DNA of 64,000 bases from Yamagishiella unicocca (GCA_003116995.1 BDSL01000062.1:1-64000); one strand, 5' to 3'. Positions 32,129-45,779 are shown, counted from the stretch's first letter. Numbers and translations: made by a program. Notes: generated by a model from the sequence alone, not told the origin.

Positions 32129-35100
32129 CTATCGTCCCCGCAGCAAAGCACGCAGCTCCTCATTGCTTCCTTCGTAGTAGTCCAGCGCCTTCTTTCCGCC
32201 CTGTGGCAGCGAGGAGTGGGCGCGGGATGGACTTAAAGGGGCCCGATGCCTCCTTTGAGGTTTGTGGAAGGGGAATGGCTGGAAGCCAGATCGCATTGGA
32301 AGGTAAATAAAGCGCATCTAGCGGTGTGTGTATTGGAAGTGCTTGGGAGGGAAGTTCATGTATCTATGTTCGTGACCCCTCCTAGGAAGCCGTTCGGTGT
32401 CCCTCCCAAAACAAATAGGTTCTTGCCGCGCGCCCCCCCCTGCCTCCCCCCAATAAACCAGCTCTACAGGTTTGCCGGTCGTCCGTCACAATGCTCCAGC
32501 ATGCGCCCACTATTTTGTCGTTTTTCGTGTCACCGGTTTCCCCCGCCCCCTCCCCCCGCCTCCCCCCCCCCGGCCCCAAGTGCCCCCCCTCCTGCCCCCC
32601 CCTGGCCCCCCACCCCAACCCCCGACCCTCCACTCCAAGGCACGACCGCACAATGTCACCGCGACTAGGTATTGCGAGTGCCCCCTTGAGCGGAACGCAA
32701 CTTGTGTTTGGAATACCGCATATCGAACACTCGTGTTGTTGTCGCTCACAACAGCAAGCATGCGTTGATGCACCTTCTTTTAAGCAAGCCTTATCACGTA
32801 CACCACATGCGCACAGCGGCCGCCCAATGCGGGTGCGCCATCTATCGCCACAGCCTTGGCGCAAATAAAACAAGACACCTGGCCCGTGCGCAAAGTAAGG
32901 CATGGAGCACTACCCACGCAGGTCCCCGCGCCGCTTCCGGCACCAACCCTCGGAACGCACCTTGTCTGCCGCCTCCTTGTTGGCGCCGGCCTTGAGCAGC
33001 TCACGCACCACCTCGACCTGCCCTTCCTTAGCGGCCCAGCTCAGCGGTGCCTTGCTAGTCTGTCGGTCGGTAATAAGTGGGGGCCGGGGCAGTGTTGCCG
33101 GCCAGGCGGTCAGTTGGTTGGCCCACTGAGCAGGCAGGTGCGGCCGTGGGGTGCTGTGGACGTCCACACCGCCGCCTGTGCCACACCTACCAGCGGTATG
33201 TGATCGAAACACGGGCAGCGGGCTTACGGACTCCCTCCCGAACGAATACTTGCAGGTGGGCAACAAGTGCCCATACCGTCGCCTGCACCAACCCCACCTA
33301 TTCTATCCTCGACGATCCATAATGCAGCAGTCCAACAGTCCCACCACACGCCAACCACCGCGACGGCCCAGTGCGTGCAAATCTAAACACTTTCGCTGAC
33401 GACTGTCGGTGCAATCATATCATATTTTGATCCTTTCGTGCAATAGACACCGCCGACCCCTCTTGGTCAACTCGCCTTCGTACTACGCCGGCACACCCCC
33501 CTGCCCCGCTCGCCCCGCTAAGCCCACCCAGCTTCGCACGTGCGCAAGTGCCTCCGTCGGCCACTTTGACAGGGGCAAAGCCCCCCGTCCCCCCCCCATG
33601 ACGTGGTTAGTCGTCGGTTCGATCGAGTCCCGGGCCCCCGCCCGACTCCCCCGCCCCCCCCCGACGTGGTGAGTCGTCGGTTCGAGTCCCGGGCCCCGCG
33701 CTCGCCCCGCACACCCCGGCCCCCTGCCCCCCTCGCCTCCCCCCTGCCACCCCACCCCATCCCCGGCCATCCACTCCAAGGCACGACCGCACAATGTCAC
33801 CGCGACTAGGTATTGCGAGGGCCCCCTCGAGCGGAACGCAACTTGTGTTTGGTACACCGCATATCGAACACTCATGTTGTTGTCGATCGCAACAGCCTTG
33901 ATGCACCTTCATTTAAGCAAGCATTATCACGTACACCACATGCACAAAGCGGCTGCCCGATGCGGGTGCGCCATCTATCGCCACGGCCTTGGCGCAAATA
34001 AAACAAGACACCTGGCCCGTGCGCAAAGTAAGGCATGGAGCACTACCCAGGTCCCCGCGCCGCTTCCGGCACCAACCCTCAGAACGCACCTTGTCTGCCG
34101 CCTCCTTGTTGGCGCCGGCCTTGAGCAGCTCACGCACCGCCTCGACGTGCCCTTTCTCAGCGGCCCAGCTCAGCGGTGTCTGGCCCCACTGTTGGTCGGT
34201 AATAAGTGGGGGCCGGGGCAGTGTTGCCGGCCAGGCGGTCAGTTGGTTGGCCCACTGAGCAGGCAGGTGCGGCCATGGGGTGCTGTGGATGTCCACACCT
34301 ACCAGCGGTATGCCATCAAAGCACGGGCAGCGGGGATACGGATTCCCTCCCGAGACAAATAGGTTCCTACCCGCCGCGAACGAATACTTCGTTGCAGGCG
34401 GGAAACAAGTGCCAATACTGTCGTCGCCTGCACCAACCCCATCGATCCATAATGCAGCAGTCCAACAGTCCCACCCCAACCACCCCGACGGCCCAGTGCG
34501 TGCAAATCTAAACGCTTTCGCTGACGACTGTGCAATCATCTCATATTTTGATCCTTTCGTGCAATAGACACCGCCGCCCCCTCTTGGTCAACTCGCCTTC
34601 GTACTACGTCGGCACACCACCTTGCCCCGCTCGCCCCGCTAAGCCCACCCTGCTTCGCACGTGCGCAAGTGCCTCCGTCGGCACACCACTCAACCCCGCT
34701 CGAACCGCCCACGCGTCGTGCGCAAGTGCCTCCGTCGGCCACTTTGTAGTGGCGAGGACAGGGACAAAGCCCCCCTATCCCCCCCCATGACGTAGTGAGT
34801 CGTCGGTTCGAGTCCCTGGCCCCACTCGCCCCGCGCCCCGCCCCCCCGCCCCGCACATCCCCCGCCCTCCCCCCCGCCCCCCCTTGCCCCCCCCCACGAC
34901 GTGGTGAGTCGTCGGTTTGGGTCTTCTAGGGCCTCGCTCGCCCCGCCCCCTCCTGCCCCTCCCCTGCCCCCCCTTGCCACCCCCCACGACGTTGTGAATC
35001 GCTGGTTCGAATCCTGGGCCACGCTCGCCCCTCGCATCTCGCGCCCCCCCCCGGCCTTCACCCCTGGCCCACCCTGCCCCTTCCCCTTCCCCACGTGCCT

Positions 35101-38100
35101 CCCCCTGCCCCTGCCACCTACTGACCCCCCCCGCCCAACCCCATCCCCGGCCATCCACTCCAAGGCACGACCGCACAATGTCACCGCGACTAGGTATTGC
35201 GAGGGCCCCCTCGAGCGGAACGCAACTTGTGTTTGGTACACCGCATATCGAACGCTCGTGTTGTTGTCGCTCACAACAGCGTTGATGCACCTTCATTTAA
35301 GCAAGCCTTATCACGTACACCACATGCGCACAGCGGCCGCCCAATGCGGGTGCGCCATCTATCGCCACAGCCTTGGCGCAAATAAAACAAGACACCTGGC
35401 CCGTGCGCAAAGTAAGGCATGGAGCACTACCCAGGTCCCCGCGCCGCTTCCGGCACCAACCCTCGGAACGCACCTTGTCTGCCGCCTCCTTGTTGGCGCC
35501 GGCCTTGAGCAGCTCACGCACCACCTCGACCTGCCCTTCCTTAGCGGCCCAGCTCAGCGGTGTCTGGCCCCACTGTCGGTCGGTAATAAGTGGGGGCCAG
35601 GGCAGTGTTGCCGGCCAGGCGGTCAGTTGGTTGGCCCACTGAGCAGGCAGGTGCGGCCATGGGGTGCTGTGGATGTCCACACCGCCGCCTGTGCCACACC
35701 TACCAGCGGTATGCGATCGAAACACGGGCAGCGGGCTTACGGACTCCCTCCCGAACGAATACTTGCAGGTGGGCAACAAGTGCCCATACCGTCGCCTGCA
35801 CCAACCCCACCTATTCTATCCTCGACGATCCATAATGCAGCAGTCCAACAGTCCCACCACACGCCAACCACCGCGACGGCCCAGTGCGTGCAAATCTAAA
35901 CACTTTCGCTGACGACTGTCGGTGCAATCATATCATATTTTGATCCTTTTGTGCAATAGACACCGCCGACCCCTCTTGGTCAACTCGCCTTCGTACTACG
36001 CCGGCACACCCCCCTGCCCCGCTCGCCCCGCTAAGCCCACCCAGCTTCGCACGTGCGCAAGTGCCTCCGTCGGCCACTTTGACAGGGGCAAAGCCCCCCG
36101 TCCCCCCCCCATGACGTGGTTAGTCGTCGGTTCGATCGAGTCCCGGGCCCCCCTTGCCCCGAACTCCCCCCGCCCCCCCCCCCCGACGTGGTGAGTCGTC
36201 GGTTCGAGTCCCGGGCCCCGCGCTCGCCCCGCACACCCCGGCCCCCTGCCCCCCCTCGCCTCCCCCCTGCCACCCCACCCCATCCCCGGCCATCCATCCC
36301 AAGGCACGACCGCACAATGTCACCGCGACTAGGTATTGCGAGGGCCCCCTCGAGCGGAACGCAACTTGTGTTTGGTACACCGCATATCGAACACTCGTGT
36401 TGTTGTCGCTCACAACAGCGTTGATGCACCTTCTTTCAAGCAAGCCTGTTCACGTACACCACATGCGCACAGCGGCCGCCCAATGCGGGTGCGCCATCTA
36501 TCGCCACAGCCTTGGCGCAAATAAAACAAGACACCTGGCCCGTGCGCAAAGTAAGGCATGGAGCACTACCCAGGTCCCCGCGCCGCTTCCGCCACGCACC
36601 AACCCTCGGAACGCACCGTGGTGGCCGCCTCCTTGTTGGCGCCGGCCTTGAGCAGCTCACGCACCACCTCGACGTGCCCCAGCGTAGCGGCCCTGCTCAG
36701 CGGTGTCCAGCCATCCTGTCGGTCGGTAATAAGTGGGGGCCGGGGCAGTGTTGCCGGCCAGGCGGTCAGTTGGTTGGCCCAGTGAGCAGGCACGTGGGGC
36801 TGTGGGGTGCTGTGGAGTCCCGGGCCCCGTTCGCCCCGCCCCCCCTGCCCCCCCCCCCCGACGTGGTGAGTCGTCTTTTTGGGTTTTCTAGGGGCCCGCT
36901 CGCCCCGCCCCCTCCTGCCCCTCCCCTGCCCCCCCTTGCCACCCCCCCACGACGTGGTGAGTCGCTGGTTCGATTCCCGGGCCACGCTCGCCCCGCACAT
37001 CTTGGGCCCCCCCTGGCCTTCCCCCCTGGCCCCCCTTGCCCCCCGCCCCTTCCCCTTCTCCACATGCCTCCCCCTGCCCCTGCCTCCCCCGCCTCCCCCC
37101 TGCCACCCAACCCCATCCCCGGCCATCCACTCCAAGGCACGACCGCACAATGTCACCGCGACTAGGTATTGCGAGTGCCCCCTCGAGCGGAACGCAACTT
37201 GTGTTTGGTACACCGCATATCGAACACTCGTGTTGTTGTCGCTCACAACAGCAAGCATGCGTTGATGCACCTTCATTTAAGCAAGCCTTATCACGTACAC
37301 CACATGCGCACAGCGGCCGCCCAATGCGGGTGCGCCATCTATCGCCACAGCCTTGGCGCAAATAAAACAAGACACCTGGCCCGTGCGCAAAGTAAGGCAT
37401 GGAGCACTACCCAGGCCCCCGCGCCGCTTCCGGCACCAACCCTCGGACCGCACCTTGTCTGCCGCCTCCTTGTTGGCGCCGGCCTTGAGCAGCTCACGCA
37501 CCGCCTCTAGGTGCCCTCCGCAAGCGGCCCATCTCAGCGGTGTCCTGCCATCCTGTCGGTCGGTAATATAACAAGTGGGGGCCGGGGCAGTGTTGCCGGC
37601 CAGCAGGCGGTCAGTTGGTTGGCCCACTGAGCAGGCAGGTGCGGCCATGGGGTGCTGTGAATGTCCACACCTACCAGCGGTATGCCATCAAAGCACGGGC
37701 AGCGGGGATACGGATTCCCTCCCGAGAACCCGAACGAATACTTGCAGGCGGGCAACAAGTGCCAATACTGCCGTCGCCTGCACCAACCCCATCGATCCAT
37801 AATGCAGCAGTCCAACAGTCCCACCCCAACCACCCCGACGGCCCAGTGCGTGCAAATCTAAACGCTTTCGCTGACGACTGTGCAATCATATCATATTTTG
37901 ATCCTTTTGTGCAATAGACACCGCCGCCCCCTCTTGGTCAACTCGCCTTCGTACTACATCGGCACACCACCTTGCCCCGCTCGCCCCGCTAAGCCCACCC
38001 AGCTTCGCACGTGCGCAAGTGCCTCCGTCACCCCGGCCCCCCCCCCCCTCCCCACGTGCCCCTCCCCTGGCCCCCTCCTCCCTCTGCCCCATGTGCCCTT

Positions 38101-41100
38101 CCCCTGCCCGCCGCTCCCTTACCCCCCCCGGCCCCCCACCTCCCCCCTGGCCCCCCACCTCCCCCCTGGCACCCCACCCTCACCCCCGGCCATCCACTCC
38201 AAGGCACGACCGCACAATGTCACCGCGACTAGGTATTGCGAGTGCCCCCTCGAGCGGAACGCAACTTGTGTTTGGTACACCGCATATCGAACACTCGTGT
38301 TGTTGTCGCTCACAACAGCAAGCATGCGTTGATGCACCTTCTTTTAAGCAAGCCTTATCACGTACACCACATGCGCACAGCGGCCACCTGAGCAGGCAGG
38401 TGGGGCCGTGGGGTGCTGTGGACGTCCACACCACCGCCTGTGCCACACCTACCAGCGGTATGCGATCGAAACATGGGCAGCGGGCATACGGATTCCCTTC
38501 CGAGACAAATAGGTTCCTATCCGAACGAATACTTGCAGGCACTGCTCCCCCCCCTGGCCCCCTCCGTCGGCGCCCCACTCAACCCCCGCTCGAACCGCCC
38601 ACGCGTCGTGCGCAAGTGCCTCCGTCGGCCACCTTGTAGTGGTCAGGACAGGGACAGGGGCAAAGCCCCCCCCCGCCCCCCCCCCCCACGAGACGTGGCG
38701 AGTCGTCGGTTCGAGTCCCGGGCCCCACACGCCCCGCACACCCCGCCCTCCCCCCGCGCCACGGGTTTCCCTCGAACCCCCACCTCCCCCCTTCCCCCCC
38801 ACCTCCCCCTGGCCCCCCACCCCCGGCCATCCACTCCAAGGCACGACCGCACAATGTCACCGCGACTAGGTATTGCGAGTGCCCCCTCGAGCGGAACGCA
38901 ACTTGTGTTTGGCACACAGCAAATCGAACACTCGTGTTGTTGTCGATCGCAACAGCGTTGATGCACCTTCTTTTAAGCAAGCCTTATCACTACACCACAT
39001 GTGCACAGCGGCCGCCCAATGCGGGTGCGCCATCTATCGCCACGGCCTTGGCGCAAATAAAACAAGACACCTGGCCCGTGCGCAAAGTAAGGCATGGAGC
39101 ACCACCCAGGCCCCCGCGCCGCTTCCGGCACCAACCCTCGGACCGCACCTTGTCTGCCGCCTCCTTGTTGGCGCCGGCCTTGAGCAGCTCACGCACCGCC
39201 TCTAGGTGCCCTCCGTAAGCAGCCCAGCTCAGTGGTGTCCAGCCATCCTGTCGGTCGGTAATAAGTGGGGGCCGGGGCAGTGTTGCCGGCCAGGCGGTCA
39301 GTTGGTTGGCCCACTGAGCAGGCAGGTGCCACTGTTGGGTGGAGGGAGGTGGTGTGGTGGTGTGCACAATCTCACGTCCACCTACTCCAAAAGACATACA
39401 CAATAATATTATGTGACAGATACACACGGGGCAAGCTATGGTTATAGAGTAGGGGTTGGATTACAGAGGGATTACATAACAGAGGGATCGGGCTACAGGG
39501 GGGTAATCGACCTAAGGGGTTTACCCCCTGGTAACCCACTGGGGTGTTACCCACCGGAGGGGTTACGTAGGGAGTAATGGGGTAGCCGACCTTTCTATGC
39601 CATAGGGACTCAGGGAAATGTTTGATTGCGGCCAGGTCCCAAATACGGCCTCATGGCTGCAGCAGCAGACCTCCGTCACGCAGATGTCTCTGTGCGAGAA
39701 GGTTAGTTCTTGGACGAAGTACGGCACAGCCGTACTCCGGCTTATTGATTGATGACTTCCCTTCATACACCACGCAAATCATAGTCAAGAAATTCCTGTG
39801 ACATCCATTCTTCGACTGTCCATGAAACCTGACGACAACAGCCTCAGCCGGAGGTCGAGGGGGGGTGCACCCAGCCTTCCCTACCTCAGTTCGTCCTCCA
39901 TGCATCCACCACCCCGGAGGCCACCCCTGCCCTCACCACATGCGTGTGCTGTACATACACCAACAGCTTCAGAGCAATCTGGAGCACAACCTGGGCATCA
40001 GGTGGCGGTGCGGTGTGTGCAGCTTTCCCCGATTGATGACACAACACTTTGCCAATTGCCGTGTATGAGTAAATAATAAGATACAGAACATCCAAGTCCT
40101 CGCTTTGACGTTTATATGCAATAATTTATATCCACCGTTTGTGCAGGAGAGGTCATCGCGGCACGCTATGTGGCGTACCTCGTCACGCTTCTCGAGGTCC
40201 TCTTTGGCATTATGCGGCACCGGCGGTTGAGCGACCTGGGCTGCCACAGGCACGGTGGGAGCAAGATGGGGCACTGGTGGCGCAGCCGCCGCAGGCAGCG
40301 CTGAGTCCGCCTGCTCGTGTGTGAGGCCATGCTGGTTCAGCCATGATTGGATGGAGTTACGCAGCCCAATGTTGTCGATAAGCATCTTGGACGTGAGGGG
40401 CAGGTCTGAGGCGTCGGGTGGGTCAGTGGGCGGAGGGTTGAGAGGAGAAGCGAGAATATCCACGAAAATAGTGGCGCTTTGAATGCAAGCTATAGCTAAC
40501 AAATACCGCGCAAACTGGTGACCATGGAGGCGGCCACTCGGTGACAGGTAAAATGTGGAACGGACACGTGATCCTGAAGTGTGTTAAGTTGCGTTCTCCC
40601 CCTATGCCATCTACCATTTGATTTATTTGGATGCCCCCGTCCTCGCTCGCAGACACACCGCTTGATGCTGTGCTGTCTGTTCGCAGCCCATGCGTGTCAG
40701 CTACATGGGCGCACATCCACGCCACGCTATGCGGTCTATGCGGTCTAGTGAAAGGGGGCCAGCGATCAGACCGGCAGCTAGCGTAGCGAAGTGGTGGTCG
40801 GTGCCGCTCGGCCGGACCACTCACTGGTGACGGGGTTGGTGCTCTTCGTGGCCAGGTGCCGCTGGATGGCTTGCCGCTCGAACGAGTGACCGGTCTCCAA
40901 AATGACAGGGTCGCGCATCAAACACATCGTAAGTGGGCAGAGGAAGTCTGGCGGCATGGAGCTGGCCGCTGGAGCAGCAGCAGCACGGCTGCTGCTGCTG
41001 CTGGAGCAGCTAGGCCCATCACCGACCTCCGCCTGGCGCAATGTCAGTGCTGCCATTATTTGTGACAGGTACTGGCCCTCCATGTCCTGCTTGTCCCGGC

Positions 41101-43300
41101 GCATCTCCGTCAGCTCCCCCTCGAGTGCGGCGGTGATGTCTGCCACATCCTGCAGCAGCCACAGTACGACAGCAGGCATCACACCTCACTGAAACCCGCC
41201 TGAGGTGTACTTACTTAGGCCAAGGTAGGAGGCGTGAGCCTACGTAGGTAGTTCCACATACAATGCACAACAGTAGCAAATCGTGAACATTATGCCAAGC
41301 GCCCGATTCGGCAGCAAAGACATCCGTACTGGAAAGAACTCCACCAGGCTAGCGACCATACCACATTGGCCACGTGGTGCGCACTCGCTCGCCCCAAACT
41401 TTACGCCAGCAGCCCCTTTTCCTGACCTCCTAGCTTGTCTATCTGCTTCGGGAAGGACTTGCTTGTCCTCAGATTTCTGCAAACTAAGTTGTCCAGCAAG
41501 CAACTACAAATGTGTGCTCAAGGTAGCTAGATAGACTTTTGTCCCTCGGATAATCCTCTCTCTTCTTCCTATTTCGTTTCCACGGGTTTCCTCGCGACCC
41601 CCACACTTGGACACCTCCCATACGCAGCTCTCCACACTCTAGTCCACAGAATCTCCATGATGCCGCTGCAATACTGAGCGGGGCACCAACCCTTGCCAGT
41701 CTCCATGCACCCTGCTCCCCACTGCCAGCAGATCCCACGTACCTGCGCACTCATGCCTGTGTTGCTCTTCTTCACCACACCCGCCTGCTCCAGGCTGGCC
41801 AGCACTGCAGCCGCAACACGCTCCTCGACCAGTGCTGCGCCAGCTGAGCTGTTGGCTGCACTCCCTGCGACCCGCGCCTCCTCCCTCATACAGCCCAGCT
41901 GCTCACGCAGCTGTGCCGCCTGGGCCTCGTAGCCATGTAGCACCTCCAGAGGCAAGTTGACCAGGTCTGCTCGCAAGTCCACCAACACCTTTTCTATATT
42001 GGCGTGCTGCTCAATGCCCAACGAGGTTTGGAAGGCGCCCAGGTCGTGGGAGAGCCGCTGCATGATGGCCCGCAACTCCGCGACGTGGTTGCCTGATGGC
42101 AGGTGGGCGGGTGTGGGTGGCTTGATCCATGTCGCTAAATTCGCCCCCGAGCCCTGATAGAGCTACCTTACAGGACGAAGCGCGCGACATGCCTGACTCA
42201 ACAAGCCATGTGATCGAGAGCATGACGTCGTGCAGGCGCTGTGAGGGTGTTTCCACCACCGCAACCCCACAGTGCAAAGGGCACCCGCTAGATACCCGCC
42301 AACTCATTACTCGCTCGCATGCCGCATTCTATGTCTTCCTGGAGGCAGTAAGCAACTCGACCGGCTACCCGGTAATGACCGTGTTCCCGTGTTCCCAAGA
42401 ATGACCGGCTAGCCGGTCATGGCCGTGTTCCCGTGTTTAGGCCGTGTTCCCACGGTTGCGAGTGGCCCGGATATACCAAATAGTCATAATAAGTCATACT
42501 AAGGGGTGCCATAAGCTTGGAGTGACATTTGGCTGTATTGTAATGCGGGAACACGGGAACACGGCCATTACCGGCTAGCCGGTCATTCTTGGGAACACGG
42601 GAACACGGTCATTACCGGGTAGCCGGTTCATTTTATAACTCCTGCATCAGAAGCCGCAGGATATTCGGCAAAGCTTTATGTGCTCTTTGTGAACATTTTC
42701 TATTTGAACGTAAACACTCACCCTGTAAAAACGTATCTAACATTGCCTGAACAGGCGCATCGCCTAGGGCATACCAGTAGGGCTGGCGTACACAGAACGC
42801 GAACAAGATCAATACGTAGCAAACCTATCTCGTCTTTCATCCAGCCTCCCATCCAGCGCACCAGCAGTGAAGAACTTGGCAACGGGCGACTTTTTGGCCA
42901 GACGCTCCACCAAGGCCAGGCAGTCCGCCATCGATTCATTCAGCCCCTGTTGTTCAACACGAAGAACGGCTTAAACCAGACGACGGTCGCACGGTCGACT
43001 CGTACGGCCCTCGAAGGGAGAGACTCAGACAACCAGTAACCAGCAATGCATTCAAAGATCATTTCGTTTGCAAACAGGCGTTACCGTTGAACATCCCACC
43101 TCAAGGGCGGAAACGGCACCGGGCTTGGACAGACTGCCTGAGTCCAAGTCTTTTGAGGCATCTTCCACTACAGTACCCACGCGTCGCACCAGCTTGCGCA
43201 GCGTAAGGCTATCTTGCTTGATGTCCTTGAGGTTCGCCAACGCGGCTACCACCTTGAGGGACGCGTTGGCGATGCTGACCGCACACCCACTTGGATCCAT
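32129..43300 (-). CDS. Four-helix N-terminal / U-box / ankyrin-repeat protein (predicted E3 ubiquitin ligase), copy 2
   Basis: The exons correspond one to one with copy 1: 43300-43100, 42946-42825, 42238-42172, 42092-41743, 41149-40825, 40405-40179, ankyrin exons 39247-39149, 37552-37454, 36715-36617, 35572-35474, 34188-34090 and 33059-32961, and last exon 32200-32129. Apart from homopolymer lengths inside introns I see no difference in these exons from copy 1, so both genes should give the same protein. The same 2-nt phase conflict between exons 2 and 3 is present, which argues for a missed microexon over a recent lesion, unless the lesion predates the duplication. Copy 2 has a 9-bp insertion (GCACGAAGT) about 110 bp upstream of the start codon and no stop in that upstream frame, so a 46-residue N-terminal extension is possible. 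I prefer the ATG at 43300 because it is the only start shared by both copies. Confidence 0.8.
32629..39329 (-). repeat. Tandem array of ankyrin-exon units, copy 2
   Basis: The array has the same seven-unit layout as 3451-10160, again with six 99-nt phase-0 ankyrin exons and one unit without its exon (near 38380-38400). Differences from copy 1 are confined to C-run lengths and a short block near 33630-33655. The first repeat in protein order reads DGWTPLSWAAYGGHLEAVRE and the last TSKAPLSWAAKEGQVEVVRE. Confidence 0.9.
42360..42627. repeat. 268-bp inverted-repeat (MITE-like) element, copy 2
   Basis: It is identical to the element at 13191-13458 in position (between exons 2 and 3) and arm structure, so it was present before the duplication or was copied by gene conversion. 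Confidence 0.85.
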
Positions 43301-43835
43301 TATTACGGCGACTGTCGCAGCCCTTATCCCGCTGTTTTTAAATCTTGTTGTAGCCGGACATCTCCTAGTGCCGTTGGGTGGATCTTCGAGGCCGAGCGGC
43401 TGCACGAAGTATACTCTCTGCTGGCAACAGGGGCCCAAGTCGGTCGCCGGCCTACGTCGGTGTAGGCCGATGTAGCAGTAGGCGGCCGACTTGACTCGAT
43501 TTCACCATTTGATATGTGTAGATTTCGCACACCGCCAGCTATCTCTACGTCACTAATCTACGGCACTGGCTCCGGAGCCAGGGCACTTGCGAAAGAAGGA
43601 CCCGACGGCCTTTTAGGCCTTGGATGCTCCGATATACCGCGTAAGCACCATGTGGCGCTGATGCGGTTCAGATGACCTAGGGGTCGAGCTGTACTGTAGA
43701 GTCCGCCATTTTTACGCGACTCAAGGAATACGGTCTGTAGAAGATGAACTACACGTACTGCTTAAATGCCCAGCCTATGTCGAAATGAGGTTTACATTAG
43801 ATATGGCCATTTCTGCCGCGGTGCCCGCGGTGTGT

Positions 43836-43873
43836 TTTGGCGGGAAATTTGGCGGGAAATGTGTTTTGGCGGG
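43836..43873. promoter_or_regulatory. Tandem E2F-like sites upstream of the U-box-ankyrin gene, copy 2
   Basis: TTTGGCGGGAAA occurs at 43836-43847 and 43848-43859, and TTTGGCGGG at 43865-43873, about 540 bp upstream of the start at 43300. The two gene copies keep the same candidate control region. Confidence 0.55.
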
Positions 43874-44932
43874 TCTTCAACTAGGCGGGGAGGCAGAATT
43901 TGGTCTCTGGGGAGACCATTTCGGGTCTTGAACTGGGGAGGGAGATTTTGGTCTCTAGGGAGACCATTTCGGGGATTATTATCGTCTATCTACTATCGGC
44001 AAAGGAGACCGGTTTTGCATAAATGAAAATGTGTAACAACCCCAAATTTTGGTCCCAGGGGCAGCAGATGCAAGCAAACAACAATCTGGGGGAATATCCA
44101 GGAATAACCGGGCATAACCAGGTGACCGGCCAGTAACCAATTAACACTGCTGGTAAATGGCCTACTGTGGTATGTGGCCGATAACCGGCCTACCCTGGTA
44201 ACCGGCTGCCCCAGGTAACTGACCGATAACCGGCCTACCCTGGTAACCGGCTGCCTTACCAGTTGACGGGGCGGTTATCGAAGTTGCACATACACGACCC
44301 GGTTTGGGAAGGCCCCGGTTATCGGCCTCCCCAGGAACTCATCCCCCCCCGCTTCCTACAGCGCCAACTATCATGTCCTTGTCGCAGAAACGGTCCTTAT
44401 GCCGCCCCCTTCCTACACCTCCCCCATACCCCTCCCCCCCCTCATGCCTCCCCCCCAGGGTCGTGGGTATGGCGAGCGCCGTACAGACCTTCTGGTCCAC
44501 CGCAACGGACGGAGGGCCGCTGTGGAGTGGCGTGTTGGGACGCTGCACCTTGCAATAAATTTACAATTCAGCAATAATGGGCAAAGTCCCGCACTTGCCA
44601 TCCCAACCTCCATCTCCCTCCTCCCATCTCCATCTCCCTCCTCCCATCCTCATCCTCATCCTCATTCTCACCCTCATTCGCCGCCGCCGCCCCACCCACC
44701 CTCCAGTCCCCTGCCTGCTGATCCCACAAATGTCTCGAGCCAAACGAATACAATACAAGCAATCACGGACGCTCTTCACGCCTCGGTCCCCCCCCCCACA
44801 CACGGGGGGGGGGGGCCGTCCATCCCAGTGCTCTAGCATGCGCCCACATCCTCGCTGTCCGCCGACCATGCGCCCACTATCCTGTCGTTTTCGTGTCACC
44901 GGTTTTCACGCCATCCCCCCCCGTGTGGCTCC

Positions 44933-45010
44933 TGCTGCGCGCTGCGCGAGGCGGTGCTGATGTGCCCCTCCTGGAGCAGCTCAGCCTCAAGGGTTGCGGC
45001 AGCCTACGCC
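44933..45010 (+). pseudogene. LRR-like exon fragment, only in copy 2
   Basis: The plus strand encodes VWLLLRAARGGADVPLLEQL followed by SLKGCGSL. PLLEQLSLKGCGSL fits a cysteine-containing leucine-rich repeat of the F-box/AMN1 type. Copy 1 lacks this block: there the sequence goes from ACGCCACCCCCCCCA directly to ACACACACAACC, as if it was deleted between two C-runs. No neighbouring LRR exon is recognised, so it is either a lone relic or a captured exon. Confidence 0.4.
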
Positions 45011-45215
45011 ACCCCCCCCACACACGCCACCCGCAACCCTCAGCAGCCCTCAGCTCACCCACGCAGAGGAGCGCGGCGCCCGATCACGAGGCAGTTGACA
45101 GCCGCACCAGCTGTCAGCAGTGGACACCTACATCATAAACACACATACACACCTCCTCCCGAGCCCCAACGGCTCGTGAGCCCCTTCCCCCCTCCGATGG
45201 ACCACCACCCTCATC

Positions 45216-45779
45216 CAGTGTTTTTTTTTTAAGTAATATATTACTTAAAAGGAATAAATCGGGGTTTGGGGCTTGGAAAAAACGGAACAGATTGAGGTCG
45301 ACCCGTACATTTTTATTCCTTCAGCCAAAAAAGGGTCGGTGGAGGATGAGCGGCGGTTCTCGGCCATGGCATACGTGCAGGACCCCACACGCATCCGCCT
45401 GGACAAGCACCTGGCGCTGTGCGTGCGCATGTTCACGCAGGATCTGTTTGACCTGCACACGTTCCCGTTTGGTGACGCACTGCGGACGTGGCTGGCCAGC
45501 ACGCAGCAGCAGGGGGCGGTACATAATGAACGGCTAGAGACCCAGCACTACTGTGCTGCGGTTTGCCCTAACAAATGACACTAACAAACACACCAACTGT
45601 ACGTGACTCTGGGTCTGTGAAAGGGCTTGTAACTTATCGGGGGGGTCTGGGGGGGCGGAGCCCCCCCCAGCGCCACACAGCTATGGAACAAATATGGAAC
45701 AAATATCAAACACCCCTGAATTTTTATTACTTAAGATGGAATAAATCGAGACCCCCCTAAAACGAAAAAAAAAACACTG
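45216..45779. mobile_element. Non-autonomous hAT-type DNA transposon (564 bp)
   Basis: The element starts CAGTGTTTTTTTTTT and ends with its exact 15-bp inverse (A10 then CACTG). It is flanked by a perfect 8-bp target duplication, CCCTCATC, at 45208-45215 and 45780-45787. Copy 1 has a single CCCTCATC (15925-15932) with no element, a clean empty site. An 8-bp duplication and CAGTG termini are diagnostic of the hAT superfamily. Subterminal direct repeats (TTACTTAA followed by GGAATAAATCG) occur near both ends, and a G7/C8 hairpin lies near 45651-45674. The element inserted after the duplication, or is polymorphic. Confidence 0.93.
45273..45578 (+). pseudogene. hAT transposase C-terminal (dimerisation region) remnant
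   Basis: The open frame (first codon TTG; the first in-frame ATG is only at about 45366) encodes SVEDERRFSAMAYVQDPTRI and RLDKHLALCVRMFTQDLF. This resembles the hATC dimerisation motif of hAT transposases, where E-R-x-FS-x-M is followed by R-x-RL and a hydrophobic helix. The catalytic DDE part and zinc finger are absent, so this is an internally deleted copy that would depend on a full element elsewhere in the genome. A short C-terminal run with a stop follows at 45578. The family call rests on the motif together with the hAT termini. Confidence 0.7.
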
